In this document: positions 25,831 through 34,725 of the stretch, one piece after another | Layout: each line of letters begins with the position of its first letter | Numbering within the stretch: position 1 is the first letter of the stretch | Source: an uncultured Bacteroidales bacterium | Lineage (GTDB): Bacteria > Bacteroidota > Bacteroidia > Bacteroidales > Paludibacteraceae | Assembly (NCBI GenBank): GCA_946403215.1 | Contig: CAMIZG010000011.1 | Coordinates: 1 to 45,406 of the forward strand | Reading direction: 5' to 3' | DNA: 45,406 nt | Program-made: the position numbers and the translations under genes | The notes under the pieces: model-generated | What the model saw: the letters and a program-made list of their open reading frames with translations, nothing else | What the model was told of the DNA's origin: nothing | Database searches by the model: none

Positions 25831-26649
25831 ATGAATAGACATTTACCTTTTATGCGCAGAAATAGACGTTGGCTCGTTGTTGCCGCTATAGCCTTGCTCG
25901 GACTGAGTGATGCATTGCCTGCATTTAGCCAGAGCAACGAGATACGTTCCGGTCGAATTGGTATCGAATTCGGCAAGTCACGTTATGGTCGTAAGGGTTC
26001 ACAATACAAGAGCCGCCGAAACAACATCATGGAGAACAACAGCAAGATGGGCTTCTGGTCGGTAGGTATATTGGGCGGCGCGAGCTTCAACTGGCAAACA
26101 CGCGAGGCAGGTTACGCCTACGACAGGACGTTCGATGGCGCTTGGGGCGCACACGCCGGTGTCACCGGTACGTATATGTTCTTCGACTGGCTCAGTATCC
26201 GAGCTGATATTCTCTATACGCAGAAGAACTACAACATGCGCCGCATGCATCCTGCTCTGCAGGAACTGAACATTCACTCCAACTACACCAACCATTACCT
26301 GCAAGTGCCCGTGATGGCCGATTGGACGTTCGGCTCGCTGGTTAGAGCACACATCTTCACCGGAGCCTATGGTGCTGCATGGCTAAGCGGCGAAGCTGCA
26401 CGTGTCACTCCGTTCAACAAGGACGAGCTGAAAACCAAATATCAGTTCACCCCCGAAGACAACAGAGCTGACGGCGGACTTGTAGGAGGTGTAGGCATTT
26501 CGTGGGATCCTATCTATTACATCCGTATCAGCGCCGAAGCAATGATCTTCTATAGTCTGGCGAACACCGTAAAACGCCAGCCCGTGATGAACGACACACG
26601 CTATAACAACACAATAGTTATCGGATTGTCAGCAAGATACGTATTCTAA
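25831..26649 (+). CDS. PorT-like outer-membrane beta-barrel protein
   Basis: After a signal peptide (MNRHLPFMRRNRRWLVVAAIALLG..., cleavage near 'AFSQ') the 272-residue protein shows alternating aromatic beta strands typical of the outer-membrane beta-barrel family that includes PorT: 'SVGILGGASFNWQT', 'WGAHAGVTGTYMFFDWLSIRADILYTQKNY', 'GLVGGVGISWDP' and a C-terminal 'TIVIGLSARYVF' ending in Phe. The family is broad and membership alone does not prove a secretion role. The next gene, an S41 peptidase lipoprotein, follows after 37 bases and may be co-transcribed. Confidence 0.8.
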   Translation: MNRHLPFMRRNRRWLVVAAIALLGLSDALPAFSQSNEIRSGRIGIEFGKSRYGRKGSQYKSRRNNIMENNSKMGFWSVGILGGASFNWQTREAGYAYDRTFDGAWGAHAGVTGTYMFFDWLSIRADILYTQKNYNMRRMHPALQELNIHSNYTNHYLQVPVMADWTFGSLVRAHIFTGAYGAAWLSGEAARVTPFNKDELKTKYQFTPEDNRADGGLVGGVGISWDPIYYIRISAEAMIFYSLANTVKRQPVMNDTRYNNTIVIGLSARYVF

Positions 26650-26653
26650 CTGA

Positions 26654-26681
26654 CAGTTGATAGTTGACAGTTAATAGTTGA
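26654..26681 (+). repeat. Seven-base tandem tract before the S41 peptidase
   Basis: Four heptamers follow YAGTTRA (CAGTTGA, TAGTTGA, CAGTTAA, TAGTTGA). They fill nearly all of the gap between the barrel gene's stop (26649) and the ATG at 26687. Confidence 0.75.
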
Positions 26682-26686
26682 TATCT

Positions 26687-27913
26687 ATGAAGCAGAAATT
26701 ACTCTATATTGCATTGATTGCCACCTTGGTGATTGGATGTCGACCGAAAGGAGATATCTATTTCGATCCGAATGACCCGATGAACATGGCTTACACCACC
26801 TACACCGGTCAGTTTGAGGCTTTCTGGCGCGGAATGAACACGCACTACGTGTTTTGGAGTGAGGATTCAACGGATTGGGATGCAGTGTATAAGGATATGC
26901 TCCCCCGTTTTCAGGAATTGGACACAACATATGCCACCAGCGGCACAACGCCCGATTCTGCTACATTTGCCGGTTTGTACGCCGAGATGACCGCTACGCT
27001 ACGCGACCATCACATGTCTATACAAGTGCTCGATGTGCATACCAATAAGCCGTTCCTGTTCTATCCGGGAGTAGCGGAAGTCAAGCAGCGTGACTATGTG
27101 GTTGGGCAGAACTACTCATTTGAAGCAATACAGACGGCCATTAACGGATTCGTTAGCAGCGGTCTACTGAGTAGCGGCACATGGGGCGAAATGGGCGAAC
27201 AGCATAACTTCTTCGGCATTCGCAATGTGGATGACAAGAAGATAGCCTATCTCTGGATAAGCAATTTCCAGATTAGTCAGGCGCTGAGCAAAGAGCCGGA
27301 ATCGGAAGGCGAAACAGCATATATTCAAAACCTTCGCTCCTGGTTGGATCTATGTATTAAGGATGAGAACTTGCTGGGCATCATACTGGACACACGCTGT
27401 AACTTGGGCGGAAAAGTGGAAGATTTGAAATATGTGGTAGGTTCATTCATTGGTAAGCCGCTTCACTACGCAGACCTGCGATACAAGGAGGGTGTCGGAC
27501 GGTATGAATACACCGATTGGATACCGGCTATCATCGATACCGTTGCAGCCGAAAACCGCCGCGACCTGGAAGCCTCTAATATACCCTACGTAGTGCTGAG
27601 CAATGCAATGAGTATAAGCATGGGCGAGATCTCTGCCGCTGCTATCAAGCAACTGCCTACCGGCTGTATGATCGGCGAACGCACTTTTGGCGCCCACGGA
27701 CAGATAGTATCCAACTCAGCACTGCTGCATGACGGCTCGTTTGGTGACAAAGATGGTCTGCACTACGTATACACATCCAGTATGCAAACCCGCTTCAGAG
27801 GCGAAGAAGTGCTTGAGGGCATAGGAGTATCGCCTGACAAGAGCGTCCTGCAGGTAGAAAGCGGCTACGACGGAGCCATGGAGAAAGCTATCGATTACAT
27901 CAAGGCTTACTAA
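26687..27913 (+). CDS. S41-family peptidase, lipoprotein
   Basis: The signal peptide ends in a lipobox (ATLVIGC), giving a lipoprotein. The rest matches C-terminal-processing (tail-specific) proteases of the S41 family: an N-terminal helical cap, 'IAYLWISNF', 'GIILDTRCNLGGKVEDL', the nucleophile Ser region 'VVLSNAMSISMGEISAAAIKQLP' near residue 307, and 'GERTFGAHGQI'. A PDZ domain is not obvious, as in the tricorn-like S41 lipoproteins of Bacteroidota. It probably degrades envelope peptides or exported proteins. TTG at 26678 lies at the edge of the repeat tract, so I use ATG at 26687. The stop overlaps the convergent CYTH gene by 3 bases. Confidence 0.87.
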   Translation: MKQKLLYIALIATLVIGCRPKGDIYFDPNDPMNMAYTTYTGQFEAFWRGMNTHYVFWSEDSTDWDAVYKDMLPRFQELDTTYATSGTTPDSATFAGLYAEMTATLRDHHMSIQVLDVHTNKPFLFYPGVAEVKQRDYVVGQNYSFEAIQTAINGFVSSGLLSSGTWGEMGEQHNFFGIRNVDDKKIAYLWISNFQISQALSKEPESEGETAYIQNLRSWLDLCIKDENLLGIILDTRCNLGGKVEDLKYVVGSFIGKPLHYADLRYKEGVGRYEYTDWIPAIIDTVAAENRRDLEASNIPYVVLSNAMSISMGEISAAAIKQLPTGCMIGERTFGAHGQIVSNSALLHDGSFGDKDGLHYVYTSSMQTRFRGEEVLEGIGVSPDKSVLQVESGYDGAMEKAIDYIKAY

Positions 27914-28419
27914 ACCATATTGGCGTTATAGTAACGCGAATCGTGCGTCACCTCCTCACCGAGGAAAGCCGGCTTAACGAACAACGTATCTTCGGAAGGT
28001 AATTCAATTTCCGCCATGATTAGTCCGGCATTCGGAGTGCGGAACTCATCAATCTCCCACTTGAGTGATATAGGCTCGGTGGGAGTATTTGTTTGATTAA
28101 ACTCCTGCGACACAATCTCTGCCGGCAGGATATAGCGGGTCTTGTCAATAATCCGATTACCACAGAGCGGTAGCAAAGCCTGAAAATCTTCAACGGTTAT
28201 AGGCTTCTCCCACTCAAAGCGGGTAAAGGATTCCAATCGACATTTGATAGTAAGGTAGGCTTGCTGTGAGCCATCGGCAGCAGTGCGCATACGGATACGC
28301 ACGGTACGTCCGTGTTCACGGTTGATGTATCCCTGGATGATATCGTAGTGCGTAATTGCTAACGCACGAAACGAATCATCCTTAACAAGGAACTTACGTT
28401 CGATCTCTCTATTATTCAT
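27910..28419 (-). CDS. CYTH-domain protein (triphosphate tunnel metalloenzyme)
   Basis: The N-terminal ExExK motif 'REIERKFLV' defines the CYTH superfamily. The tunnel-lining charged residues follow: 'RTVRIRMR', 'AYLTIK', 'RFEWEKPI', 'IIDKTRYILP', 'LKWEIDEF' and 'LIMAEIELPSED'. Bacterial single-domain members of about 160-170 residues mostly act as inorganic triphosphatases; adenylate cyclase activity is less likely. It overlaps lptC by 8 bases and is the last gene of the operon that starts at 34630. Confidence 0.9.
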   Translation of the reverse strand: MNNREIERKFLVKDDSFRALAITHYDIIQGYINREHGRTVRIRMRTAADGSQQAYLTIKCRLESFTRFEWEKPITVEDFQALLPLCGNRIIDKTRYILPAEIVSQEFNQTNTPTEPISLKWEIDEFRTPNAGLIMAEIELPSEDTLFVKPAFLGEEVTHDSRYYNANMV

Positions 28420-29053
28420 TTACGGAAAATATACCCGTTGGACGACGGATAGTATATTTGGTCATCTCTTGATTGGACTCAAATCCCACCCCTTTGATGA
28501 TCGTACCTCTTGCGCTATCACCCTTAGCCTCAATAGCAGCTTGCGATGGTGGCTGGGTTATAGTGATACATGAGTCTGAATAGACACGTTCTTGCCGCTG
28601 TGCCCAGAAGAGCTCGGGCGTCTCAAACTGCTCACCGTTGACATTGGTGGCATATACATTGCCTGTCAGATGCCATATCTCGTCCTGGTCATCATAATAA
28701 GCATAGTCGGCACGCAAGGTGGCCGATGTATTGAGCATCTGGTCGAACTGCTCCATATAGATTCCGTCAGGAAACTCCCAATAGGAGGGTTTGGCTTTGT
28801 CGTATATCTGCCATTGGCTTGCTGTAATGCGAAAGCGCGTCACTCCGGAATCAGATATCAGTGTTGTCACTCCTTGCGCATCCAGAACCGGCATCGCTGA
28901 TCGATCCTCGATGGCGTCCATGCGCAACTTGACCTCCTTGCGGCGGCAGGAAGGTAACAAGAGCATTGCCACCACAAGGATGGCAATGCTCAATATAATA
29001 TGCCTGTGATTACTTGGCAGCACGACAGGTTGTTGATTCTTGGATCCATCCAC
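28412..29053 (-). CDS. lptC: LPS export periplasmic protein LptC
   Basis: LptC links the inner-membrane LptBFG transporter with the periplasmic LptA bridge for lipopolysaccharide. The protein has an N-terminal hydrophobic segment ending in 'LLLPSC', a lipobox-like site common in Bacteroidota LptC, then beta-jellyroll strands ('VTRFRITASQWQIYD', 'WEFPDGIYMEQFD', 'ATLRADYAYYDDQDEIWHLTGNV', 'FETPELFWAQRQERVYSD'). No ATG is available. The frame opens with GTG at 29053, overlapping the TPR gene by 44 bases; GTG at 29023 (overlap 14) is equally plausible. Confidence 0.88.
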   Translation of the reverse strand: MDGSKNQQPVVLPSNHRHIILSIAILVVAMLLLPSCRRKEVKLRMDAIEDRSAMPVLDAQGVTTLISDSGVTRFRITASQWQIYDKAKPSYWEFPDGIYMEQFDQMLNTSATLRADYAYYDDQDEIWHLTGNVYATNVNGEQFETPELFWAQRQERVYSDSCITITQPPSQAAIEAKGDSARGTIIKGVGFESNQEMTKYTIRRPTGIFSVNE

Positions 29054-30419
29054 CTACGGTGAACGATGCACCATCCTGCAGTTCGGGCAGGTCGAAGATC
29101 TCCTCCTTGGTGGGGAAGTACTTCGAGTAGGTAGCAATCAGTTTGTTGGCATCATCAGTTACGTCCAGATCAACCATCTTGGCTTTCTGGAACTTATCGA
29201 TAGCAGCCCAGAATACCGTCTTGTTGAGGATAGCTGCCTTGGCAGGAGCCATCCCTTCGCCATAAGGCTGTGATGAGGCATAGAGAAGTCCCATCAGGAT
29301 ATAGCAGCGACCCTGGTTAGCCTGCAGTCCGAGTGAACCGCGCAGATAGGTACGCGACAGTGGGTAGGACTTGATCTTGTCGTAGTAGATGTACGCAATG
29401 TTGAACAAATACTCAGCGCGATCTTCCTTGTCATCTTCCGGAGCCAACTCGATAGCCTGCTCATAGTATGTAACTGCATCCTTGTAGTCGCCCTTCTTCA
29501 TGCACATCTTGGCGCAACCGGCTGCACTCTCCTCGGTAGGCTCGAGCTTGTGACTTGCTGCAGCTGCCGAGAAGTAAACTTCACTCTCCGTGCACTTAAC
29601 GCGACGGAACATAGCCATGATCTTGTTGAGCATGTCGAGGTTCGACAGGTTGTCGTTGACAATGGGACCAAAGATCTCGTCGAGCTTATCGCAGTTGGCT
29701 GCACCGGATGAAGCAAACATCTGATCCACATAATCCTTGTTCTCCTGTGCACGCGCGGCATTCTTGTTACTGGCGTCAGCAGCTTGAGCGCTCAGGATCA
29801 TCGAAACGGTCTGATAGTCACTGATATATGCCGTAGCATACTTCTCCGGATCAATCTTGTAGCGAGCATTACTCAGGTCAGCAAATGTCTTGAGCACTTG
29901 GATCTGTGACTTATTACCCATCCCCTCGATGGATTGCTTGAGCCAATCGTAAGCAGGATCTTTGAGCTGATCCTCTTTGAAGAAGTTGCAGTAGTCAACG
30001 CCCTTCAATCCAAGCACATAGGCAGCAGGATACTTCGGATCGTCACCGAAATACTTAATACGGCTGTCGTGAAGCTTGAGAAGCAGGTTACGGAGTTCCT
30101 CGTATTCCTTCTGATCTTGAGTCTGCGAGATCTTCCACTCTACCAATTCGTCACCACGGGTATAGATAGCTTTGTTGGCATTCGGGCATGTGGTGAATAC
30201 CTGCCACCAAGGCTCCCACGCATCAGCGTATTGTTTGTTCTTTACCGACTCATTGAAGAGCGATACATTGATAACGCACTCCTCTGTAACAGTGGGTTCA
30301 GCCTCTTCCACTACCGGCTCTGCTGCCGGAGCAGACTCAGCAGGCTTGGTAGGCTTCTTAGCCAGTGCAAACGCAGGAAGCGATGCAACCAAAACTAAAG
30401 CAATAAGTGATTTTTTCAT
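29010..30419 (-). CDS. Secreted tetratricopeptide-repeat protein
   Basis: ATG at 30419 gives a signal peptide (MKKSLIALVLVASLPAFALA). The mature protein starts with an Ala/Pro/Glu-rich linker, then helical TPR-like repeats, clearest at 'GDYKDAVTYYEQAIELAPEDD' and 'AEYLFNIAYIYYDKIKSYPLSRTYLRGSL'. Length is 469 residues. In many Bacteroidales a TPR protein of this kind lies between an outer-membrane protein gene and lptC next to coaX, as here (family knowledge from memory). A periplasmic scaffold for envelope assembly is a reasonable guess; no enzymatic motif is visible. Confidence 0.85.
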   Translation of the reverse strand: MKKSLIALVLVASLPAFALAKKPTKPAESAPAAEPVVEEAEPTVTEECVINVSLFNESVKNKQYADAWEPWWQVFTTCPNANKAIYTRGDELVEWKISQTQDQKEYEELRNLLLKLHDSRIKYFGDDPKYPAAYVLGLKGVDYCNFFKEDQLKDPAYDWLKQSIEGMGNKSQIQVLKTFADLSNARYKIDPEKYATAYISDYQTVSMILSAQAADASNKNAARAQENKDYVDQMFASSGAANCDKLDEIFGPIVNDNLSNLDMLNKIMAMFRRVKCTESEVYFSAAAASHKLEPTEESAAGCAKMCMKKGDYKDAVTYYEQAIELAPEDDKEDRAEYLFNIAYIYYDKIKSYPLSRTYLRGSLGLQANQGRCYILMGLLYASSQPYGEGMAPAKAAILNKTVFWAAIDKFQKAKMVDLDVTDDANKLIATYSKYFPTKEEIFDLPELQDGASFTVGGWIQESTTCRAAK

Positions 30420-30455
30420 AACTGTACTATTTATTGTTAACAAATTATTCTTGCG

Positions 30456-30475
30456 ATCAGCCTGACGCGGCTGAT
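30456..30475 (-). promoter_or_regulatory. Intercistronic hairpin ATCAGCC-N6-GGCTGAT
   Basis: A 7-bp perfect stem encloses 6 bases. It begins 4 bases after the stop of the outer-membrane protein gene and ends 36 bases before the TPR ATG. The same stem with a different core lies before porV (40908-40927). Confidence 0.6.
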
Positions 30476-30479
30476 ATAT

Positions 30480-31682
30480 CTACAACTTGCGTTTGAAGAA
30501 CCAGTTCTCGTTGATTGCGGCATTGATGGTTAGCTTCATATAATCCTCTTTGAGCAGCGCACCTCGATGACCATACTCTACCGTAGCATTGAACACTGTT
30601 CCGGCATTACGCAACGGGAATCCTACACCTATGGAGAATTTCATCTCCTTGCCATTCACGCTTTGCTGGTATGGGTCAGTCAGTTTGGCACCCAGGCGCC
30701 AGTACATCCGCTCGGCATAATTTCGTCCGATAGGGTTATGGCGATACTCCACACCCAGCGCATAGATAGAACGAGAGCGAAGTTTCTGATCACTGAATGC
30801 CTTTACATTGCTCCAACCCTGATTGGTATAATCGAATGCAACGGTCAACCGCTGCTGCCATGTGTACGATGCGCCAATACCCCATTGCATGGGAACCTGC
30901 ATCTCTGCGCCAGAAGCCTGAACAGTGTCTCCCCAGTTGGATTCGATGACCGAGTAGTCGCCATTGAGTTTGAGCTGTGGCTCCCATATTGCCCCGACAG
31001 TGAAGGCGTGCTGATCGGAAAAGTTGTGGAACAGTTGTGCTCCCACGCGGGTACGTACACTGCTAACGTGGAGCGCGCCATACATAGCTACGTCGTGCAT
31101 GTCAGCCTCCTCAAATACAAGTGCACGATAGTTGGATACTTCGCCAAACATATAATATACGTTAGCACCAACCGCAAACCAATCCATAACATTGAAACTC
31201 AATCCGCCGTACACCTCCGTTATGCCTCCTTCGCCGGCATAGGTCATGGTGTAATGATAGTCGGAGTTGACCGAATCGCTCATTGAGAAGTTATATCCGA
31301 CTGACGAGAATGGCATCACACCTGCCGAAAAAGCGATATAACGCTTGTATATAGGCACTTGCAGGGAGATATACTCCAAGTTTCCGTTTGCCCGGTTGCG
31401 TCTGCCCGATGCATCGGAATATGTGGTCCACATTACGCTACCGGCCAAGTCGAACATGAATGTTGTGCTATCACACACCGTATAGGAAGCCGGTTGCAGG
31501 GGGTTGATTGCTTTGTTGGAGCGCATACCTATACCTACTCCACCCATGGCGCGGAAGGTGTTCGGCGAATCATCGCCAAGATCACCGTACGCAAAGCGCG
31601 AATATGGTGAACTGGTCATGTTCTGCGCACCGGCCGCAAGCGCGAGGCAGACAAACAAGTATGTGACAAAAAGTTTTTTCAT
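30480..31682 (-). CDS. Outer-membrane beta-barrel protein, FadL/OmpP1-like
   Basis: A signal peptide (MKKLFVTYLFVCLALAAGAQ) is followed by 'SSPYSRFAYGDLGDDSPNTFRAMGGVGIGMRS', a start typical of a conserved Bacteroidales outer-membrane family related to FadL-type barrels. Alternating amphipathic strands continue to the C-terminus ('AAINENWFFKRKL'). Length is 400 residues from ATG 31682; upstream in-frame residues are not needed. It lies 32 bases after coaX and before the TPR protein and lptC, an order that recurs in Bacteroidales, pointing to a role in envelope biogenesis or lipid uptake. Confidence 0.82.
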   Translation of the reverse strand: MKKLFVTYLFVCLALAAGAQNMTSSPYSRFAYGDLGDDSPNTFRAMGGVGIGMRSNKAINPLQPASYTVCDSTTFMFDLAGSVMWTTYSDASGRRNRANGNLEYISLQVPIYKRYIAFSAGVMPFSSVGYNFSMSDSVNSDYHYTMTYAGEGGITEVYGGLSFNVMDWFAVGANVYYMFGEVSNYRALVFEEADMHDVAMYGALHVSSVRTRVGAQLFHNFSDQHAFTVGAIWEPQLKLNGDYSVIESNWGDTVQASGAEMQVPMQWGIGASYTWQQRLTVAFDYTNQGWSNVKAFSDQKLRSRSIYALGVEYRHNPIGRNYAERMYWRLGAKLTDPYQQSVNGKEMKFSIGVGFPLRNAGTVFNATVEYGHRGALLKEDYMKLTINAAINENWFFKRKL

Positions 31683-31714
31683 TTCACTATAGTGGTACAA
31701 GTATCGTGCCAAAC

Positions 31715-32470
31715 TTATTGAGGTTTCACCGTATTAAATATCAGTATCTGGTTCAATCCCTTGAGTACGAGGTGACGTTCGAAGCGTACCTCTGCTTGCA
31801 AACCATGCAGGATGAACGGTGCGTTACCGCCTGTAATAATAGTCTTGTAATGAGATATCTGCTCCTGTAAATCACGCATATAGCCCTTCACCTCAAATAT
31901 TATTCCCCTGATCACTCCGGCCGCAATAGCATCACGCGTATTGCGTCCGAACAAGGGCAGCATCTCATTCTCTTCTGCCTCGACAAGGGGTAACTTCTTG
32001 GTCATACGGTGCAGGATAGTAAAGCGCATCTTTATTCCCGGAGCGATGTTTCCCCCGACGAAGTTTCCCTCTTCCGACACAAAATCATAAGTGACGGCCG
32101 AGCCTGCATCAATAATCAGCACATTCTCCTTAGGATAGATCGCGTTCGCCCCGACAGCCGCTGCCATCCTGTCTTGCCCAAGGGTAGCCGGTGTGCCGTA
32201 ACTGTTCTTGACAGGTAACGGCGTATTGTGGTCAAACAGCACAAAGTGCCGCGAGTGCTTTTGCAGCGCATTGACCACAGCCGGCTCTATATTCACCACC
32301 GAGGATATTATACTGTCCTCAATGGGATAGAGCTGGAACAACTGCTCTACTTCGGCAGAGGCAAAATGCTTATACAGGAAATGCTTCGCTATCGTGCCAT
32401 CCTCGCGAAAGAGTGCTACTTTCGTGCGTGAGTTACCTTGGTCAATACACAGATTCATACCTTTTACCAT
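31715..32470 (-). CDS. coaX: Type III pantothenate kinase
   Basis: CoaX phosphorylates pantothenate in the first step of coenzyme A synthesis. It belongs to the ASKHA fold: phosphate-1 motif 'MNLCIDQGNSRTKVALF', 'TLGQDRMAAAVGA' (substrate loop), phosphate-2 'LIIDAGSAVTYDFV' and the 'GGNIAPGIKMRFTILHRMT' region. Length is about 250 residues, as usual. Two starts fit: ATG 32470 inside a seven-base repeat tract, or ATG 32458, which begins the conserved 'MNL.ID.GN' sequence. The gene follows an acyl-CoA/ACP ligase by 8-20 bases, and CoA is that enzyme's likely acceptor precursor. Confidence 0.95.
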   Translation of the reverse strand: MVKGMNLCIDQGNSRTKVALFREDGTIAKHFLYKHFASAEVEQLFQLYPIEDSIISSVVNIEPAVVNALQKHSRHFVLFDHNTPLPVKNSYGTPATLGQDRMAAAVGANAIYPKENVLIIDAGSAVTYDFVSEEGNFVGGNIAPGIKMRFTILHRMTKKLPLVEAEENEMLPLFGRNTRDAIAAGVIRGIIFEVKGYMRDLQEQISHYKTIITGGNAPFILHGLQAEVRFERHLVLKGLNQILIFNTVKPQ

Positions 32471-32480
32471 TTGGGCATTT
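32460..32480 (-). repeat. Seven-base tract at the coaX start
   Basis: Three heptamers (plus strand CCTTTTA, CCATTTG, GGCATTT) cover the coaX start region and touch the stop of the ligase gene. The outer ATG of coaX (32470) is part of the tract. Confidence 0.5.
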
Positions 32481-34158
32481 AATCGGCCATATTGGTGTAG
32501 AGGAAGCGCTTGATTGATTTCTTAGGCGTCTTCTCAAACTCATGAGGATAGATCTTAATCTTAACTATCGGCTCATAGGATGCCAGCAAGGGGTTAAGGG
32601 CGTGGCGGTTAGCCTCCATTGCTTCCTCCAGCTGTGCTTCAGTCAGATGGTTGGCATCCACTGCCTCCATGTCGGGGTATACGAGAGCAACCAGTTGGTT
32701 TTCCTTGTTCTGCAGGACGAGAGACTCGCTTACGTAAGGCATATTGTCCAACTTGGACTCTATCTCCTCTGGGTAAATATTCTGTCCCGACGGGCCTAAG
32801 AGCATTGTTTTGTTACGCCCCTTGATAAAGATAAACCCATCCTCATCAATCATTCCCAAGTCGCCGGTCTTCAGCCAGCCATCCTTGGTAAATGTGAGGC
32901 GTGTTGCTTCATCGTTCTTGTAATAGCCATACATCACATGCTCGCCTCGCACCTCGATCTCTCCTACTCCATCAGCATCTGGCTTGGCGATACGCGCTTC
33001 CATCAACCCGGGCAGAGCTCGGCCGCAACTGAACGTCTTGTAGTCCGCAAATGGCGTGAACGAAATGAGCGGAGCACACTCCGTCATCCCATAACCAACG
33101 GATATCGGGAACTTGATTCGCTTGAGGAACGCTTCGACTTCAGCATTCAGCGGTGCACCACCGATGATGATCTGCTGGAACTCGCCGCCAAAGGCTTGCA
33201 TAAGGGTCTCACGGATCTTGCTCAGCACGATCTCATCCAAGTACGGAATCTTCAGTACCCAGCTGACAGGTGCCTTACTAATCTGAGGCACAATCATCTT
33301 CTTGTATATCTTCTCCAGGATAAGGGGCACCGACAGGATAAGCGTAGGCTTGACGTCGGCAAAAGCCTTGAGCAGGATCTTCGGAGCAGGCGTACGTCCC
33401 ACAAGGAACACATGACCGCCCGCTGCTATGCAGCACAGGAAGTCAAACGCACAGCCATAGGCATGAGCCAGCGGCAGGAAGGCCACGTGGCGCGCACCCG
33501 GGTAGCATATCTTGATGTCTTCCAAGCCATACTTGATATTTCCGGCAAGCGCATTGCAAGGAGTAACAACGCCTTTGGAGAAGCCTGTCGTACCGGACGT
33601 GTAGTTAATCGACGCGATCGCATCGTTCGGACGCTCGTCGTAGTGAACCATGTCGGGCGTCAGCTTGCCGCCAAATCGCTTGACGAACTGCTTCTGGATA
33701 TAGAACAGCGTGATATGCGATACTTCCATGTGTTGGGAGATAGGATGCCAGTCATTGAGCGAAACGACCACCCTGACATTCGGTATCTGCTCCAGATCAA
33801 TCCCTTCCCAGATGTTGTCACTGATAAACAGCAACTTGGCATCCGAGTGGTTGATGATGTGAATGGCATCAGCGGCGTTGAAGTCCTGCAGAATAGGTAC
33901 AACGATAGCGCCGTAGGTAACGGTTGCCAGGAACGTTGCCACCCAGCAGGAGTTGTTCCTGCCCATGAGGGCTACTTTGTCGTCTTTCTTCAAGCCGTTT
34001 TCCTCGAACATCAGATGCAGATGTGCAATGACGGTTGCCAACTCGCCATATGTCTGGGTCTTGTTTGTGCCCCAATCGCTTACAGCCGGCATGTCCCAGT
34101 GCTCACGAAACGAGCGCTCGAAGATCTTGACCAGATTGTATCTTTCGTCGGTTAACAT
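32479..34158 (-). CDS. AMP-binding long-chain acyl-CoA/acyl-ACP synthetase
   Basis: The enzyme activates a fatty acid with ATP through an acyl-adenylate. Adenylate-forming motifs are complete: P-loop 'SINYTSGTTGFSKGVV' near residue 186, 'VGYGMTECAPLISF', 'WLKTGDLGMIDEDGFIFIKGRNKTMLLGPSGQNIYPEEIE' region, and a C-terminal catalytic Lys in 'KTPKKSIKRFLY'. The 559 residues fit the bacterial FadD/Aas ligase domain, with no fused acyltransferase. It is probably cytosolic and peripheral to the membrane. It starts 52 bases after the small membrane protein gene and precedes coaX in the same operon. Confidence 0.92.
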   Translation of the reverse strand: MLTDERYNLVKIFERSFREHWDMPAVSDWGTNKTQTYGELATVIAHLHLMFEENGLKKDDKVALMGRNNSCWVATFLATVTYGAIVVPILQDFNAADAIHIINHSDAKLLFISDNIWEGIDLEQIPNVRVVVSLNDWHPISQHMEVSHITLFYIQKQFVKRFGGKLTPDMVHYDERPNDAIASINYTSGTTGFSKGVVTPCNALAGNIKYGLEDIKICYPGARHVAFLPLAHAYGCAFDFLCCIAAGGHVFLVGRTPAPKILLKAFADVKPTLILSVPLILEKIYKKMIVPQISKAPVSWVLKIPYLDEIVLSKIRETLMQAFGGEFQQIIIGGAPLNAEVEAFLKRIKFPISVGYGMTECAPLISFTPFADYKTFSCGRALPGLMEARIAKPDADGVGEIEVRGEHVMYGYYKNDEATRLTFTKDGWLKTGDLGMIDEDGFIFIKGRNKTMLLGPSGQNIYPEEIESKLDNMPYVSESLVLQNKENQLVALVYPDMEAVDANHLTEAQLEEAMEANRHALNPLLASYEPIVKIKIYPHEFEKTPKKSIKRFLYTNMAD

Positions 34159-34210
34159 AACGAACTATTTTTTTCGCAATGCGATAGTTATTTCTTCTTA
34201 TCTATTGCCC

Positions 34211-34630
34211 TTATTCCGTAGGCAAACTGACCGGTGCATCAAATATATCCTGCTGCCTGCCTCCTCCCACGCTGTAGATGGAGTCAACAACAAACTGGCT
34301 GTTGCCACGCCATGGCAGTACGCCGAGGTAACGCTTCCAATGCAGCTTGATCTGACGACCGGATGCATTGTCAATCTGCTGGGCAATACGCTCATCTTCC
34401 ACCGAGAACTTGAACTCGTTGGACTGGATGGTGGAATTGGTGTTCTTGGAGTTATAGCCGGACTGTATCATCTTTCCCTCATAGGTCTTGAAGATAAATC
34501 CTTCGCGCTGGAAATAGTTGATATCTCCCTCGTTCACGCCGCTGCTGTATACGAACCAGAACTTGAAGTACAAGAACAAGCCCAATGCCAAAACGAGCAC
34601 TGCAACAATGATAGAAATAGTTTTTCTCAT
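34211..34630 (-). CDS. Small single-pass membrane protein, conserved in Bacteroidales
   Basis: From ATG 34630 the product has 139 residues: one N-terminal membrane helix (TISIIVAVLVLALGLFLYF) followed by a soluble domain with 'GVNEGDINYFQREGFIFKTYEGKMIQSGYN'. This pattern matches a small Bacteroidales family often mislabelled '6-phosphogluconate dehydrogenase' in databases; it has no dehydrogenase features. The soluble part probably faces the periplasm. It is the first gene of the operon leading to the acyl ligase, coaX and lptC, with its promoter directly upstream. Function unknown. Confidence 0.82.
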   Translation of the reverse strand: MRKTISIIVAVLVLALGLFLYFKFWFVYSSGVNEGDINYFQREGFIFKTYEGKMIQSGYNSKNTNSTIQSNEFKFSVEDERIAQQIDNASGRQIKLHWKRYLGVLPWRGNSQFVVDSIYSVGGGRQQDIFDAPVSLPTE

Positions 34631-34652
34631 AGTACAAAAATTTACGCGACCA

Positions 34653-34683
34653 CAAAGATACAAAAAAAATCCCATATTTGCAA
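34653..34683 (-). promoter_or_regulatory. Bacteroidota promoter for the ligase-coaX-lptC operon
   Basis: On the minus strand TTG (34683-34681) and TATCTTTG (34660-34653) are separated by 20 bases. The start is predicted near 34645, 15 bases before the ATG at 34630, so the longer frame from 34675 is excluded. Confidence 0.8.
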
Positions 34684-34706
34684 GTTTTATGGGATTTTTT
34701 TTGACA

Positions 34707-34725
34707 AATAGAATGAAATTCTATT
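34707..34725 (-). terminator. Weak A+T-rich hairpin at the metallopeptidase stop
   Basis: AATAGAAT and ATTCTATT form an 8-bp stem with a 3-base loop that overlaps the stop codon (34724-34726). All but one of the pairs are A-T, so it is weak. It separates the por-metabolic run from the promoter of the next operon. Confidence 0.35.

Noticed and set aside
25831..26649. Outer-membrane barrel called as the T9SS component PorT
   Set aside because: It matches the general beta-barrel family, but nothing specific to PorT is visible and it is not beside other T9SS genes.
31685..31694. Palindrome CACTATAGTG near the outer-membrane protein start
   Set aside because: Ten bases only, single copy, with no paired element; too weak to call a site.
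34163..34189. Inverted repeat AACTAT...ATAGTT upstream of the acyl ligase
   Set aside because: The inner stem is very short and the T-run lies within the arms, so it does not look like a terminator or a clear operator.
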